From assembly GCA_002634385.1 (NCBI GenBank), contig NSJL01000022.1, positions 1-60,863 on the forward strand: a DNA stretch of 60,863 nucleotides, given 5' to 3'. The translations under genes and the position numbers were made by a program. The notes under the pieces were generated by a model. It saw nothing but the letters and a program-made list of their open reading frames with translations, was not told the origin of the DNA and searched no databases. Below are positions 8,797 to 20,497 of this stretch, piece by piece (position 1 is the first letter of the stretch; each line of letters begins with the position of its first letter). This DNA comes from Nitrospira sp. (lineage in GTDB: Bacteria > Nitrospirota > Thermodesulfovibrionia > Thermodesulfovibrionales > Dissulfurispiraceae).

Positions 8797-9361
8797 AGTT
8801 GACAATAGTCCTTTGATCGGTGATGATGGCATCCATCTTTATGTCATGCGTTTCGGCGGGAAGGGAGGCGACAATCTGCTCCTCGTACGCAAGGGCAACG
8901 GCCTTTGCCCTTTTCTCCCGCAGGAGCTTGTCATAATATCCCTTGCCGTATCCCAGCCTGTTGCACTGTTCGTCGAAGGCGACCCCGGGGACGATAATGA
9001 GATCCATCTCCTGCACTCCCCTCTCTCTCTCCGGGGAAGGGATCGGTTCCCGGATGCCCCAGCACCCCGCGGCGAGGTCGTCCATGCCCCTGATTTCATA
9101 AAGGAAAAGCTCTCCTTTTGCGGAATCCACCCGCGGCAACGCCACCCGTTTGCCCTGCGTCAGGCAGTGGCGTATCATTTCGAAGGTGTCCACTTCGCTC
9201 CGGAAAGATGCATAAAGGAGGATGAAACGTGCTGATTGATAAGCGGAAAGGAAATAAAGGCTCTTCCGTATCGCCTCGTCTTTGCCGCTCCTTAGTGCGG
9301 AAGCGATAGAGTCCCTGCGGGAGAGCACCTCCCTTCGTATGGAAGCCTTAACGGGAATCAA
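8786..9361 (-). CDS. 5-formyltetrahydrofolate cyclo-ligase
   Basis: This 191-residue member of the 5-FCL family converts 5-formyl-THF to 5,10-methenyl-THF with ATP, recovering a dead-end folate. The family signature [12 protein letters not shown] and the preceding VPGVAFDE segment are present. The frame opens with a TTG at 9361 that overlaps the cooC stop by 14 bases; no better ATG lies near the expected N terminus. Tight overlap with cooC and folE implies co-translation. Confidence 0.9.
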   Translation of the reverse strand: MIPVKASIRREVLSRRDSIASALRSGKDEAIRKSLYFLSAYQSARFILLYASFRSEVDTFEMIRHCLTQGKRVALPRVDSAKGELFLYEIRGMDDLAAGCWGIREPIPSPERERGVQEMDLIIVPGVAFDEQCNRLGYGKGYYDKLLREKRAKAVALAYEEQIVASLPAETHDIKMDAIITDQRTIVNCGH

Positions 9362-10130
9362 GTGAACTTTCGAGCCTTTTCTTTATTTCCTTGATGGATT
9401 CGACTGCTTCAGAGGCTCTTCCGAAGGGAGACGCCCCGCTCACATCGGCGTCCATTACCGCCTGACTGAAAGAGACGGCGCCGAGGATCTCCATATCCTG
9501 CAGGTGCTCCCTGAGAAAAGCAATATCATTTTCGTTCCGTATCTTGTTGGCGACGACGAAAACCTTTTTTACCCCGAGGCCTCTGGCCATTTCCTGTACG
9601 GTAAGGGCGGTCTGGATGCTCCGTTGCCCGGGCTCCACCACCACGATGAAGGCGTCCACCGCTTCCGCGGTCCCCCGGGTCAGATGTTCGATGCCCGCCT
9701 CCATATCCACCACGACCACCTCGTTCCTCTCCACGACGAGATGCTTCAGCAGCCGTCGCAGGAGCACGTTCTCGGGGCAGTAGCATCCTGATGCGGCGGA
9801 TTTCGATTTGCCCGTTACCAGGAGAGTGATCCCCCCCATTGTGTATCCCAGGCCCTCGGGAAGGTCGTCGACACGGGGGTTCAGCTTGAAGATCCCCCCC
9901 ATAGTCCCGGGCTTTGCACCGGTCCTCTCCTCGATCAGGTCTGCCATATCCGCGATAGGGCGTATTTTTGCGCTTTCGGCAGGGGGAATTCCCAGGGCCT
10001 GGGCGAGGTTGGCGTCGGGATCCGCGTCCATGGCGATCACCCTCTTGCCGTCCGCTGCGAACAGGTGACACAGTATGGCCGAGAGAGTTGTTTTCCCTAC
10101 GCCGCCTTTTCCGGTAACCGCGATTTTCAT
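9348..10130 (-). CDS. cooC: CooC-type ATPase for CODH nickel-site maturation
   Basis: This 260-residue protein is a deviant Walker-A P-loop ATPase (GKGGVGKTT at residues 7-15) of the MinD/CooC family. DADPDANLAQALG and the GCYCPEN motif are typical of CooC, in which the CxC cysteines bind metal at the dimer interface. CooC/AcsF proteins load nickel into carbon monoxide dehydrogenase. An ATG at 10136 is in frame (M-V-M), but a TATAAT at 10144-10139 puts the transcription start near 10132, so the ATG at 10130 is favoured. First gene of the operon; no CODH gene lies in the window. Confidence 0.88.
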   Translation of the reverse strand: MKIAVTGKGGVGKTTLSAILCHLFAADGKRVIAMDADPDANLAQALGIPPAESAKIRPIADMADLIEERTGAKPGTMGGIFKLNPRVDDLPEGLGYTMGGITLLVTGKSKSAASGCYCPENVLLRRLLKHLVVERNEVVVVDMEAGIEHLTRGTAEAVDAFIVVVEPGQRSIQTALTVQEMARGLGVKKVFVVANKIRNENDIAFLREHLQDMEILGAVSFSQAVMDADVSGASPFGRASEAVESIKEIKKRLESSLDSR

Positions 10131-10138
10131 GACCATCC

Positions 10139-10170
10139 ATTATACCATATGTATAGAAATTTTATACATA
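10139..10170 (-). promoter_or_regulatory. Promoter of the one-carbon operon with overlapping palindrome
   Basis: TATAAT lies at 10144-10139, eight bases before the ATG at 10130. Just upstream is a perfect 8-bp palindrome, TATGTATA-n7-TATACATA (10148-10170), at the -35/spacer position. A regulator bound there would block this promoter, and it could also act on divergent argD. The arms faintly recall ARG boxes; that is only a guess. Confidence 0.6.
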
Positions 10171-10230
10171 ATTCCGATCACTGTCTTTTTGCCGGTGAAA
10201 TGTTTTTTTCAGTATTTTCAAGCCTCTCTG

Positions 10231-10260
10231 TTGCCCTGTCCTTTTCACCTATGTTATCAT
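10231..10260 (+). promoter_or_regulatory. Probable argD promoter, leaderless type
   Basis: TTGCCC (10231-10236), an 18-base spacer and TATCAT (10255-10260) end five bases before the argD ATG. No Shine-Dalgarno sequence precedes that ATG, so the transcript would begin at or next to the start codon. Confidence 0.5.
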
Positions 10261-10265
10261 CTCAG

Positions 10266-11462
10266 ATGGAACAGAAAAAAATCATCGAGGACGCGGACCG
10301 CTATCTGATGCATACCTACAGCCGCTTTCCCCTTGTGCTGAGGAAAGGGCGGGGTATGAAGGTGTGGGGTGCCGACGGCAAGGAGTATCTCGATTTTGTC
10401 GGCGGTATCGCGGTCAATGTGCTGGGGCATTGCCATCCGAAGGTCGTGGTCGCCGTACAGAAACAGGCCCAGCGCCTTCTCCACGTTTCCAACCTTTTCC
10501 ATATCGAGCCGCAGATAAAGCTGGCGAAGCTCCTCGTCACCCATTCCTTTGCCGATAAGGTGTTCTTCTGCAATTCGGGCGCGGAGGCGAACGAGGGAGC
10601 GATCAAGCTCGCCCGGAAATACGCAAAGGAGTATCACGGCCAGAACAGGTATGAGATCATTACGGCGCTGAATTCCTTTCACGGGAGGACCCTGGCTACG
10701 GTGACGGCAACGGGGCAGGAGAAGTTCCAGAAGGGCTTCGAACCCCTGATGCCCGGCTTCCGGTATGTGCCTTTCAACGATATCCACGCCCTCGAGGCGG
10801 CCATTACCCGGGAGACCTGTGCCGTCATGCTCGAGCCGATCCAGGGGGAAGGGGGGGTCAAGATCCCGTCTGACGATTATCTCAGGAGGGTGCGGGAGCT
10901 CTGTGACAAGCATGAGCTCCTCCTTATCCTGGACGAGGTCCAGACGGGAATGGGAAGGACCGGAAAGCTGTTTGCCTACGAGCATTACGGGATCACTCCC
11001 GACATTGTTACCCTTGCGAAGGGGCTGGGGGGCGGCGTGCCCATTGGTGCGGTCCTGGCGACGGAGAAGGTCGCTTCGGTCTTCCAGCCCGGCAGCCATG
11101 CTTCCACCTTCGGCGGGAATCCCCTCGCCTGTTCCGCTGCCCTGGCGACACTGGAGACGATCCTGGAGGACGGGTTCATCCTGGACCACTGCAACAGGAT
11201 GGGGATCCATTTTGTCGAGAAGCTGAACCAGCTGAAAGAGTACTACCAGCAGATTGTGGAAGTCAGGGGGAAAGGGCTGCTGGTCGGCATGGAACTGACG
11301 AGGGACGGCATGCCCATCGTGAAGGCGTGTCTGCACAAAGGCATACTGATAAACTGCACCGGAGGTAACATCCTGCGGTTTCTTCCTCCTCTCATCGTTG
11401 AGGAGAGGGATATCGACCACCTGGTGGAGATACTGGACGATCTGTTAGGCAGGGCATTATGA
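10266..11462 (+). CDS. argD: Acetylornithine aminotransferase
   Basis: This 398-residue class-III PLP aminotransferase acts in arginine synthesis (N-acetylglutamate semialdehyde to N-acetylornithine). The PLP lysine lies in TLAKGLGGGVPIGA, and FCNSGAEANEGAIKLARK and HASTFGGNPL are family motifs. The ATG at 10266 (MEQKK) is chosen; the in-frame ATG at 10251 falls inside the likely -10 element. It overlaps argF by 4 bases. Confidence 0.95.
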   Translation: MEQKKIIEDADRYLMHTYSRFPLVLRKGRGMKVWGADGKEYLDFVGGIAVNVLGHCHPKVVVAVQKQAQRLLHVSNLFHIEPQIKLAKLLVTHSFADKVFFCNSGAEANEGAIKLARKYAKEYHGQNRYEIITALNSFHGRTLATVTATGQEKFQKGFEPLMPGFRYVPFNDIHALEAAITRETCAVMLEPIQGEGGVKIPSDDYLRRVRELCDKHELLLILDEVQTGMGRTGKLFAYEHYGITPDIVTLAKGLGGGVPIGAVLATEKVASVFQPGSHASTFGGNPLACSAALATLETILEDGFILDHCNRMGIHFVEKLNQLKEYYQQIVEVRGKGLLVGMELTRDGMPIVKACLHKGILINCTGGNILRFLPPLIVEERDIDHLVEILDDLLGRAL

Positions 11463-12364
11463 AACGGGATTTTCTTACGGTTGCAGAGTTTACGGGGAGC
11501 GAGATTGAGGGCCTCCTCACAAGGGCCATCGACCTTAAGGCGGGAAAGGACAGGGGAGCATGTCCCCTGGCCGGAAAAAGCATCGGGCTTTTTTTCGAAA
11601 AACCTTCCACCCGGACGAGGGTCTCCTTCGAAGTGGGTATTTACCAGCTCGGAGCACAGCCCCTTTACCTTACCGCGAAAGAGATACAGTTGAACAGGGG
11701 GGAGACCATCGCCGATACGGCACGGGTGCTGTCGCGGTATATGCACGGGCTCGTCCTGAGGACCTATGCCCACTCCACCATCGAGGAGTTTGCCGTCCAT
11801 GCGGCGATCCCGGTGATCAATGCGCTTTCCGACAAGCACCATCCCTGCCAATCCCTCGCCGACCTGATGACGGTTCTTGAGAAGAAAGGGCGGCTGAAGG
11901 GCATCCGCCTTGCCTATATCGGGGACGGGAACAATGTGGCTAACTCCCTCATCGAAGCTGCTGCGCGGGTGGGAATGGAGGTGATCATCGCCTGTCCCGA
12001 GGGGTATGAGCCGGACCCGGAGGTGCTGGAGAGGTCCCGGAACGAAGCCAAAGGGGAGATCGTGCTCCTGAGGGACCCCCGGGAGGCGGCTGCCGGAGCC
12101 GATGTCGTCTATACCGACGTATGGGTGAGCATGGGCCAGGAAGGGGAGGCGGAGAAGAAGAGGATCAAGTTCCAGGGGTACCAGGTCAACGGTCAGTTGC
12201 TCCAGTGCGCCCGCAGGGATGCCCTGGTGCTCCATTGCCTTCCCGCCCACCGGGGGGAAGAGATTACCAACGAGATCATGGACGGACCCAATAGTGTGGT
12301 GTTCGACCAGGCGGAGAACAGGCTGCACACCGCAAAGGCCCTCCTGGAGATGCTGATACGCTGA
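11459..12364 (+). CDS. argF: Ornithine carbamoyltransferase
   Basis: This 301-residue enzyme forms citrulline from ornithine and carbamoyl phosphate. FFEKPSTRTRVSFE (carbamoyl-phosphate loop), HPCQSLADL and LHCLPAHRGEEI (ornithine-side Cys) are all present. It is coupled to argD by an ATGA overlap. Full length for the family. Confidence 0.97.
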   Translation: MKRDFLTVAEFTGSEIEGLLTRAIDLKAGKDRGACPLAGKSIGLFFEKPSTRTRVSFEVGIYQLGAQPLYLTAKEIQLNRGETIADTARVLSRYMHGLVLRTYAHSTIEEFAVHAAIPVINALSDKHHPCQSLADLMTVLEKKGRLKGIRLAYIGDGNNVANSLIEAAARVGMEVIIACPEGYEPDPEVLERSRNEAKGEIVLLRDPREAAAGADVVYTDVWVSMGQEGEAEKKRIKFQGYQVNGQLLQCARRDALVLHCLPAHRGEEITNEIMDGPNSVVFDQAENRLHTAKALLEMLIR

Positions 12365-12388
12365 AGTAGGGGTATTCGGGCGGTTTCC

Positions 12389-12418
12389 TTGACTTCCCGT
12401 CCGCCTGTTTTATATGAT
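12389..12418 (+). promoter_or_regulatory. Promoter of rpiB-glyA-nrdR
   Basis: TTGACT (12389-12394), an 18-base spacer and TATGAT (12413-12418) form a good sigma-70-type promoter between argF and rpiB. About 110 bases of leader remain before rpiB; its start has an AGGAGG site. Confidence 0.65.
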
Positions 12419-12528
12419 ACTCAACCGGATGGAGAAATACGGGAGAAGCAGGAAAGAGAGGGGAGAGAAACGGTTCCTGTCTCCTGTTGCGTGTTTCTTG
12501 ATTATTTGCTTTTTTTTCAGGAGGATGG

Positions 12529-12972
12529 ATGCGTATTGCCATAGGGTCCGACCATGCCGGCCTTGAAATGAAAAGGGAGCTGCTCTCCCTTTTGCAGGAG
12601 ATGGGCCATGAGCAGGTCGATTACGGGACGGATACCCCCCAATCCGTTGACTACCCCGACTTCGGAGAGAGGGTCGCCCGTGCGGTCGCCTCGGGAGAGG
12701 TGGACCGGGGAATCCTTATTTGCGGAACGGGGATCGGGATGTCCATTGTCGCCAACAAGATACAGGGGGTTCGTGCCGCCCTGTGCAATGAGCTCTTTTC
12801 GGCGAGGATGTCCCGGCTTCATAATGATGCCAACGTGCTTGTGCTCGGGGGGAGGGTCATCGGAAAGGACCTTGCAAAGGAGATCGTCCGTACCTGGATG
12901 ACCACTCCTTTCGAAGGGGGAAGACATTTCAACCGGCTTAAAAAAATCACCCTCATTGAGGAAAAGCGATAA
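12529..12972 (+). CDS. rpiB: Ribose-5-phosphate isomerase B
   Basis: This 147-residue RpiB/LacAB-family isomerase interconverts ribose-5-phosphate and ribulose-5-phosphate. The N-terminal GSDHAGLEMK and the catalytic-Cys segment ICGTGIGMSIVANK are diagnostic, and RLHNDANVLVLGGR follows. An AGGAGG site precedes the ATG. It lies 56 bases before glyA, a pairing seen in many bacteria. Confidence 0.95.
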   Translation: MRIAIGSDHAGLEMKRELLSLLQEMGHEQVDYGTDTPQSVDYPDFGERVARAVASGEVDRGILICGTGIGMSIVANKIQGVRAALCNELFSARMSRLHNDANVLVLGGRVIGKDLAKEIVRTWMTTPFEGGRHFNRLKKITLIEEKR

Positions 12973-13028
12973 AGAACGAAAGGCTGCCCCTGTCGGAGAC
13001 AGGATTCCAATAGAGCAGTAGACAGGAA

Positions 13029-14267
13029 ATGGAACATCTTAGAAAGACAGATCCCGATATTTATGAAGCAATTCTGAAAGAGACGGAGAGGGAGCAACGC
13101 AAGATCCTCCTGATCGCGTCGGAGAACTACGCGAGCCGTGCCGTTCTCGAGGCGCAGGGCTCGCTCTTCACGAACAAGTACGCCGAGGGGTATCCCGGCA
13201 GGCGGTACTACGGGGGATGCGAGTACGCCGATGTGATCGAGAAACTCGCCATCGACAGGGCAAAGGAGCTCTTCGGGGCGGAGCATGTCAATGTGCAGCC
13301 CCACTCGGGGAGCCAGGCGAACATGGCGATCTACTTCTCCGTTCTGCAGCCGTGCGACACCATCCTCGGCATGAGCCTTGCGCACGGAGGTCACCTCTCC
13401 CATGGTGCACATGTCAATTTCACCGGTATGATCTATAATTCGATCTCCTACGGGGTCGACAGGGAAACCGGGTATATCGACATGGACGAAGTAAGGCGGC
13501 TCGCAAAAGAGCGCAGCCCCAAAATGATCGTTGTCGGCGCAAGCGCGTATTCGCGGATCATCGATTTCAAGGCTTTTTCCGAAATCGCGAAGGAGACGGG
13601 GGCCTATCTTCTCGCCGATATTGCCCATATTGCCGGCCTGATCGCCGCGGGAGTGCACCCATCGCCCGTTCCCTACGCGGACTTTGTCACCTCCACGACC
13701 CACAAGACCCTGCGGGGGCCCCGGGGCGGCATGATCATGTGCAGGGAGGAGTATGCGAAGGCCGTTGACAAGACGATTTTCCCGGGAATCCAGGGGGGGC
13801 CCCTGGTGCATGTGGTCGCCGCGAAGGCGGTTGCCCTGAAGGAGGCGCTGACCCCCGAGTTCAGGGAGTACCAGAAGAGAGTGGTGGGGAATGCGAAGAA
13901 GCTTGCTTCGGAATTGATGGCGAGGGGCTTCACCATCATATCGGGGGGGACCGAGAATCACCTGATGCTGGTGGACCTGAGCGGAATGAACATAACCGGG
14001 AAGGAGGCCGAAGAGGCCCTCGACAAGGCGGGAATTACCGTCAATAAGAATGCCATTCCCTACGACACCAAGCCCCCTGCCGTTACCAGCGGCATGCGTC
14101 TCGGCACCCCGTGCATTACTTCGCGGGGCATGGGAGAGGCCGAAATGGAAGAGATTGCGGATATTATCACCACGGTCGTCAGGAACAGCACCGACCCCTC
14201 TGTTCTGGGTAAGATGAACGAGCGTGTCATGGCACTTTGCGCGAAATTTCCCATCTATGCGTCATGA
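13029..14267 (+). CDS. glyA: Serine hydroxymethyltransferase
   Basis: This 412-residue PLP enzyme converts serine and THF to glycine and 5,10-methylene-THF, linking amino-acid metabolism to the C1 pool used by FolD and MetF. ASENYAS near the N terminus, the [13 protein letters not shown] loop and the PLP lysine in [12 protein letters not shown] are all present. Its stop overlaps the nrdR ATG. Confidence 0.98.
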   Translation: MEHLRKTDPDIYEAILKETEREQRKILLIASENYASRAVLEAQGSLFTNKYAEGYPGRRYYGGCEYADVIEKLAIDRAKELFGAEHVNVQPHSGSQANMAIYFSVLQPCDTILGMSLAHGGHLSHGAHVNFTGMIYNSISYGVDRETGYIDMDEVRRLAKERSPKMIVVGASAYSRIIDFKAFSEIAKETGAYLLADIAHIAGLIAAGVHPSPVPYADFVTSTTHKTLRGPRGGMIMCREEYAKAVDKTIFPGIQGGPLVHVVAAKAVALKEALTPEFREYQKRVVGNAKKLASELMARGFTIISGGTENHLMLVDLSGMNITGKEAEEALDKAGITVNKNAIPYDTKPPAVTSGMRLGTPCITSRGMGEAEMEEIADIITTVVRNSTDPSVLGKMNERVMALCAKFPIYAS

Positions 14268-14737
14268 AGTGCCCTTTTTGCGGCAGTAGCGAGGACAAGG
14301 TAATCGACTCGAGGGCGAGCAAAGAGGGTGATGTGATCCGGAGGAGGCGGGAATGCCTTCAATGCACCCAGCGTTTCACCTCCTACGAACGGGTGGAGGA
14401 CCCCCTTCCCCTGGTGATTAAAAAGGACGGGAGCCGTGAGTTCTTCGACCGGCATAAGATCCTGACGGGACTCAAGAAGGCCTGCGAGAAGAGGCCCATT
14501 CCTCTTACCAAGCTGGAGGAGATAGAGGGCGCGATAGAGAAAAGAATAATAGGCCTCGGCATGAAGGAAGTGAACAGCTCCTGGATCGGTGAGGAGATCA
14601 TGTCCTCCCTGAAGGAATTGGACAAGGTGGCCTATGTACGGTTCGCTTCTGTGTACCGGCAATTCAAGGACATCAACGATCTGATGGAGGAAGTGAAGGC
14701 ATTGTTTGAACTGAGAGAGCCCAGAAAGCCCCATTGA
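14264..14737 (+). CDS. nrdR: NrdR transcriptional repressor
   Basis: This 157-residue protein has the zinc ribbon [17 protein letters not shown] with its second half [12 protein letters not shown], followed by an ATP-cone. NrdR represses ribonucleotide reductase genes according to dATP/ATP. The start chosen is the ATG overlapping the glyA stop; an upstream in-frame start would lie inside glyA. Confidence 0.96.
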   Translation: MKCPFCGSSEDKVIDSRASKEGDVIRRRRECLQCTQRFTSYERVEDPLPLVIKKDGSREFFDRHKILTGLKKACEKRPIPLTKLEEIEGAIEKRIIGLGMKEVNSSWIGEEIMSSLKELDKVAYVRFASVYRQFKDINDLMEEVKALFELREPRKPH

Positions 14738-14766
14738 TCCTCTTTTTAATGAGCGCTTTCACGACG

Positions 14767-14802
14767 CAAGAGACCCTGCATGCTTTCATGCAGGGTCTCT
14801 TG
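14767..14802 (+). terminator. Hairpin terminator after nrdR
   Basis: A 16-bp perfect stem (14767-14782 with 14787-14802) closes a CTTT loop. The T-run after it is short, but the stem is strong and it lies 29 bases past the nrdR stop. Confidence 0.7.
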
Positions 14803-14847
14803 TTGGTGCATAGCGCCGGGAAAGACAACCGGTCATTTGTGTTTGAA

Positions 14848-14874
14848 TTGACACATGTTTCATGCTATTATATT
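14848..14874 (+). promoter_or_regulatory. Possible promoter for the DUF1015-gap-pgk unit
   Basis: TTGACA (14848-14853) is followed after 15 bases by TATATT (14869-14874). The spacer is short, so this is tentative, but the site is the only good -35 in the gap after the nrdR terminator. Confidence 0.4.
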
Positions 14875-14947
14875 TAGTCTGCACCGAATCCGTCGTATCG
14901 CATCAGAACACACACTAATTTTGTAGAAAAGAACTGCGCAAACTGAA

Positions 14948-17243
<2,296 letters not shown>

Positions 17244-17245
17244 TC

Positions 17246-18475
17246 ATGGCGAAGCGGAGCGATATATCCCTCGGCATCAAAGATATTCTCGGGAAGCTTA
17301 CCATCGAGGATCTGCCGATAAAGGGGAAGCGGGTTTTTATCAGGGCGGACTTCAATGTTCCCCTTGATGACAATCTCGTCATAACGGACGACAGCAGGAT
17401 ACGTTCCACTCTCCCTACCATCAATTATGCCATCGACGAGGGGGCCAAGGTCGTCCTGGCCTCCCATCTGGGGAGACCGAAAGGGAAGGTGGAACCCCGG
17501 TTCAGTCTCTCTCCCATCGTGAAGCGGCTGCAGCGGCTCCTGAGCAAGGAGGTGACTTTCGCTCCCGATTGTGTCGGTTCGCAGGTGGAAAGCATCGTGG
17601 CGAAGATGAAGGATGGAGATGTCCTCCTTCTGGAAAACCTCCGGTTCCATCCCGAAGAAGAGAAGAACGACGAGAATTTTGCCAAATCCCTGTCCAGGCT
17701 CGCCGATTTCTATGTCAATGACGCCTTCGGTGCGGCGCACCGCGCCCATGCCTCTACCGCCGGCATCACCCGGTTCCTCCCTTCCGCCGCAGGCTTCCTC
17801 ATGAAGAAAGAGATCGAGTACCTCAAGGGGGTGGTGGAAAACCCGGTGCGGCCCTTTGTCGCCATTCTCGGAGGGGCGAAGGTGTCGGGCAAGATAGGCG
17901 TCCTCGAGAACCTTGCCGACAAGGTGGACAAGGTAATCGTGGGCGGCGGAATGGCCTATACTTTCATTAAAGCCATGGGATACGAGATCGGCGACTCCCT
18001 CGTGGAGACCGAGATGTTCGAGCTCGCCAAGAGCATTATGGAAAAACTCAGGAAAAACAACGTGAAGTTTTACCTTCCGGTGGACAGCGTCGTCGCCCAG
18101 AGTATCGAGGCGGGTGCGGAAACGAAGATCGTGACGACCCAGGAGATACCCAAGGGCTGGCGGGCCCTGGACATCGGCCCCGCTTCGGTAAAGCTTTTTT
18201 CCGAGGCCCTGCAGAATGCGAAAACCATTATCTGGAACGGCCCTATGGGGGTCTTCGAGATCGATGCCTTTTCCCGCGGGACCTACGCTATTGCCCACTC
18301 CGTTGCCGATGCCTATGCCCTGACCATCGTGGGAGGGGGGGATACGGACTATGCAGTGCACAAGGCGGGAGTAAGCGATGCCATCACCTTTATTTCAACC
18401 GGCGGCGGCGCTTCCCTGCAGCTCCTGGAGGGAAAGGAGCTGCCCGGCATTTCGGCCCTGACGGACAAGAAATAA
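17246..18475 (+). CDS. pgk: Phosphoglycerate kinase
   Basis: This 409-residue enzyme transfers phosphate between 1,3-bisphosphoglycerate and [44 protein letters not shown] and the C-terminal nucleotide motif [10 protein letters not shown] are all seen. I start at the ATG immediately after the gap stop; a longer frame begins inside gap and is not family-like. Confidence 0.98.
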   Translation: MAKRSDISLGIKDILGKLTIEDLPIKGKRVFIRADFNVPLDDNLVITDDSRIRSTLPTINYAIDEGAKVVLASHLGRPKGKVEPRFSLSPIVKRLQRLLSKEVTFAPDCVGSQVESIVAKMKDGDVLLLENLRFHPEEEKNDENFAKSLSRLADFYVNDAFGAAHRAHASTAGITRFLPSAAGFLMKKEIEYLKGVVENPVRPFVAILGGAKVSGKIGVLENLADKVDKVIVGGGMAYTFIKAMGYEIGDSLVETEMFELAKSIMEKLRKNNVKFYLPVDSVVAQSIEAGAETKIVTTQEIPKGWRALDIGPASVKLFSEALQNAKTIIWNGPMGVFEIDAFSRGTYAIAHSVADAYALTIVGGGDTDYAVHKAGVSDAITFISTGGGASLQLLEGKELPGISALTDKK

Positions 18476-18502
18476 AGCGCCGGAATTCCTGAAGGAAAGA
18501 GA

Positions 18503-18540
18503 GAAGGGGCAGATCCCCGCAAGGATCTGCCCCTTCTTAT
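18503..18540 (+). terminator. Terminator after pgk
   Basis: A 14-bp perfect stem (18503-18516 with 18523-18536, loop of 6) followed by TTAT separates pgk from convergent speD. It could serve both directions. Confidence 0.75.
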
Positions 18541-18622
18541 TGCTTCAGTTCAGAACGAAAACACCCTTCTCCCTGCATGTCCGGCAGCCAGGAGGGGGAT
18601 CACCGGGTGATCCTGCTTCCTG

Positions 18623-19036
18623 TTACGATGCCATACGCAGTTCGACGTCGCACTCGCACGTTTTATGGGGAAGCTTTTCGTTGGAAACGGAGAGAATGCC
18701 CCTCTTCAACTCGACGATGGAGGGGTTCTTGCTCTCGAAACGGTTAATGAGATAGTGAGCGGCTACTTCCGGCTTTATCACGTCTCCACAGGTGAAAATA
18801 TCCACCGCTGCATAGGTATATTCAGGCCAGGTGTGGATGGACAGGTGTGATTCGGCTATTACAATCATACCGCTGATCCCGAACGGGTTGAACTCGTGGA
18901 AGGATACATCGATAATGGTCGCCTTGGCCTCTTTGGCCGCGGATACCAACGCCTCTTTTACTCTGGTAAGGTCCTTTAGAATCTCAGGATTACAGTCCCT
19001 CAATTCCACCAAAAGATGGGTACCTAAAGCATTCAA
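18623..19036 (-). CDS. speD: S-adenosylmethionine decarboxylase proenzyme
   Basis: This 137-residue short prokaryotic AdoMet decarboxylase makes the aminopropyl donor for spermidine. The self-cleavage site is Glu-Ser in AESHLSIHTWPE, where the Ser becomes the pyruvoyl group; YAAVDIFTCGD carries the conserved catalytic Cys. The start is a TTG at 19036, since no ATG lies near the expected MNALG N terminus; a GAAGGGGG site precedes it. Confidence 0.95.
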   Translation of the reverse strand: MNALGTHLLVELRDCNPEILKDLTRVKEALVSAAKEAKATIIDVSFHEFNPFGISGMIVIAESHLSIHTWPEYTYAAVDIFTCGDVIKPEVAAHYLINRFESKNPSIVELKRGILSVSNEKLPHKTCECDVELRMAS

Positions 19037-19500
19037 TTTCTACCCCCTTCAGTCAAGAATCGAAGGAGCGACCGCTCCTACAAACTTTACATCATACATG
19101 AACAGTTCTCCGTCTGTCAAGAAAATTGAGCCGTTTTCCATCGATGGAATCTACGCGTTCTCCGGCTCTTTCCCTGGCTCTGCTGCCCGCTCCCGGGCGG
19201 CTCAAAGCCTGCTTTCCGGGCCGGCTTTTCAGACGACGGGCTGTCCTGTACGATCCTTTCCCGGCACTCACCTCCATCTGTATCGCTTCCTTCCGGTTGC
19301 GTGGTTTCCCGATCCGTGTCAAGCGCAAATCGTACCACTATATATTAAAGGATTTGAAGAGGGGTGTCTATAGGAAAAAAGCGAGGGGAGAAAGTTGCGC
19401 AAAAAGAGAGGGGTACAGGGAAAATCGCTGTTTCCGCCTTGCCTGTTCACTGCTGCCTGCCGTGGTATCTGTCCCGGTATCTTCACGGGAGGAGGAGGCA
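19037..19500. other. Intergenic, no gene seen
   Basis: No protein with family character is visible on either strand between speD and tRNA-Phe. Short open frames here have no ribosome sites that I would trust. It should contain the speD promoter and the tRNA-Phe 3' trailer. Confidence 0.5.
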
Positions 19501-19576
19501 TGGTGGGCAGTGAGAGAATCGAACTCCCGACACGGGGCTTTTCAGGCCCCTGCTCTACCGACTGAGCTAACTGCCC
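19501..19576 (-). tRNA. tRNA-Phe (GAA)
   Basis: On the minus strand a 76-base cloverleaf is complete: acceptor GGGCAGT pairs with ACTGCCC, the D arm reads GCTCAGTCGGTAGAGC, the anticodon stem GGGGC/GCCCC encloses loop CTGAAAA with anticodon GAA, and the T loop is TTCGATT. The CCA end is encoded. Confidence 0.97.
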
Positions 19577-20032
19577 GTGAAGTGAAATTGTAAAACTTTT
19601 TTGCCGAAAGAGTCAAGAAAGATTGGGAATTCTCTGCCCGCCCTCCAGGGATCCCTTCCTGCTTTCATTATACCCCCGGCTGCAGAGCCAGGCAATTCGT
19701 CCCTGCCCTGTGCTCCCACCTTTCCTCTCCCCTCTCTGCTCATACGGAGAACCTGACGCTCCGATGGGATTGACTCATTTCCTGAAATGGAATATTTTTA
19801 AGGAAAGGAAGCGAGAGGTTCTCACGTTGATGCAACAAGCAGGGAGAGAGGCGAGCGGGCTTTCACCGCTGCACAGCGGGGTGCATGCGTTATTCGGGAA
19901 GACCCCCCGTGCATAGTCTTGAAACCGTCGATTTCTTTTGTAATACATTGATGTGGAATAGAGCAAAGCCAATGGGATGAGATGCGTGGTGCAGAGGGAG
20001 CATGACTGCGAGCAAATGATAAGGAGGATGAA
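19577..20032. other. Intergenic with tRNA-Phe promoter
   Basis: Apart from the tRNA promoter at 19587-19616 and a GGAGG ribosome site before the next gene, I see nothing coding. Weak short frames on the plus strand lack family features. Confidence 0.5.
19587..19616 (-). promoter_or_regulatory. Promoter of tRNA-Phe
   Basis: On the minus strand TTGACT (19616-19611), an 18-base spacer and TACAAT (19592-19587) sit ten bases before the mature tRNA 5' end. Confidence 0.7.
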
Positions 20033-20338
20033 ATGCTTGTCGAATTCAGCATTGTCCCGGTAGGTTCAGGAAGCAGTATCGGAGACAGTCTTGCGGAGGT
20101 CCTGAAGATCGTTGACGAAAGCGGTATCCCATACAAAATCAACCCCATGGGTACCGTTATGGAGGGGGAGTGGGATGAGCTGTTCACCCTTATCAGAAAA
20201 TGTCATGAGAGCACGATGAGACACGAAGAAAGGGTTATTACAACAATCTCCATTGATGACCGGAAGGGAAAACCCAACAGGCTGGAGGAGAAGGTGATGT
20301 CTGTCGAGAGGAGGATAGGAAAGTCACTCAGAAAGTAA
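20033..20338 (+). CDS. MTH1187/YqgV-family thiamine-binding protein
   Basis: This 101-residue protein belongs to the UPF0045 (MTH1187, YkoF-like) family. VEFSIVPVG at the N terminus and the YKINPMGTVMEG segment are characteristic. Family members bind thiamine or its precursors in the cytoplasm, but the cellular role is unsettled. An AAGGAGG site precedes the ATG. It stands alone with no thiamine gene nearby. Confidence 0.88.
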   Translation: MLVEFSIVPVGSGSSIGDSLAEVLKIVDESGIPYKINPMGTVMEGEWDELFTLIRKCHESTMRHEERVITTISIDDRKGKPNRLEEKVMSVERRIGKSLRK

Positions 20339-20497
20339 TGAGACAAGATCAGGGGGGCGGGGGACTTGCAGGGATTCAATCACTGAGGGAGCCGGTACGT
20401 TTAGATGCAAGCAGGGGTACTCCCCAGTAAAAGGCATCCAGCACTCTTTCTCTCTCATCATTGACAACAAAATCAGCAGGTTGGATCGGTTGTGCCG

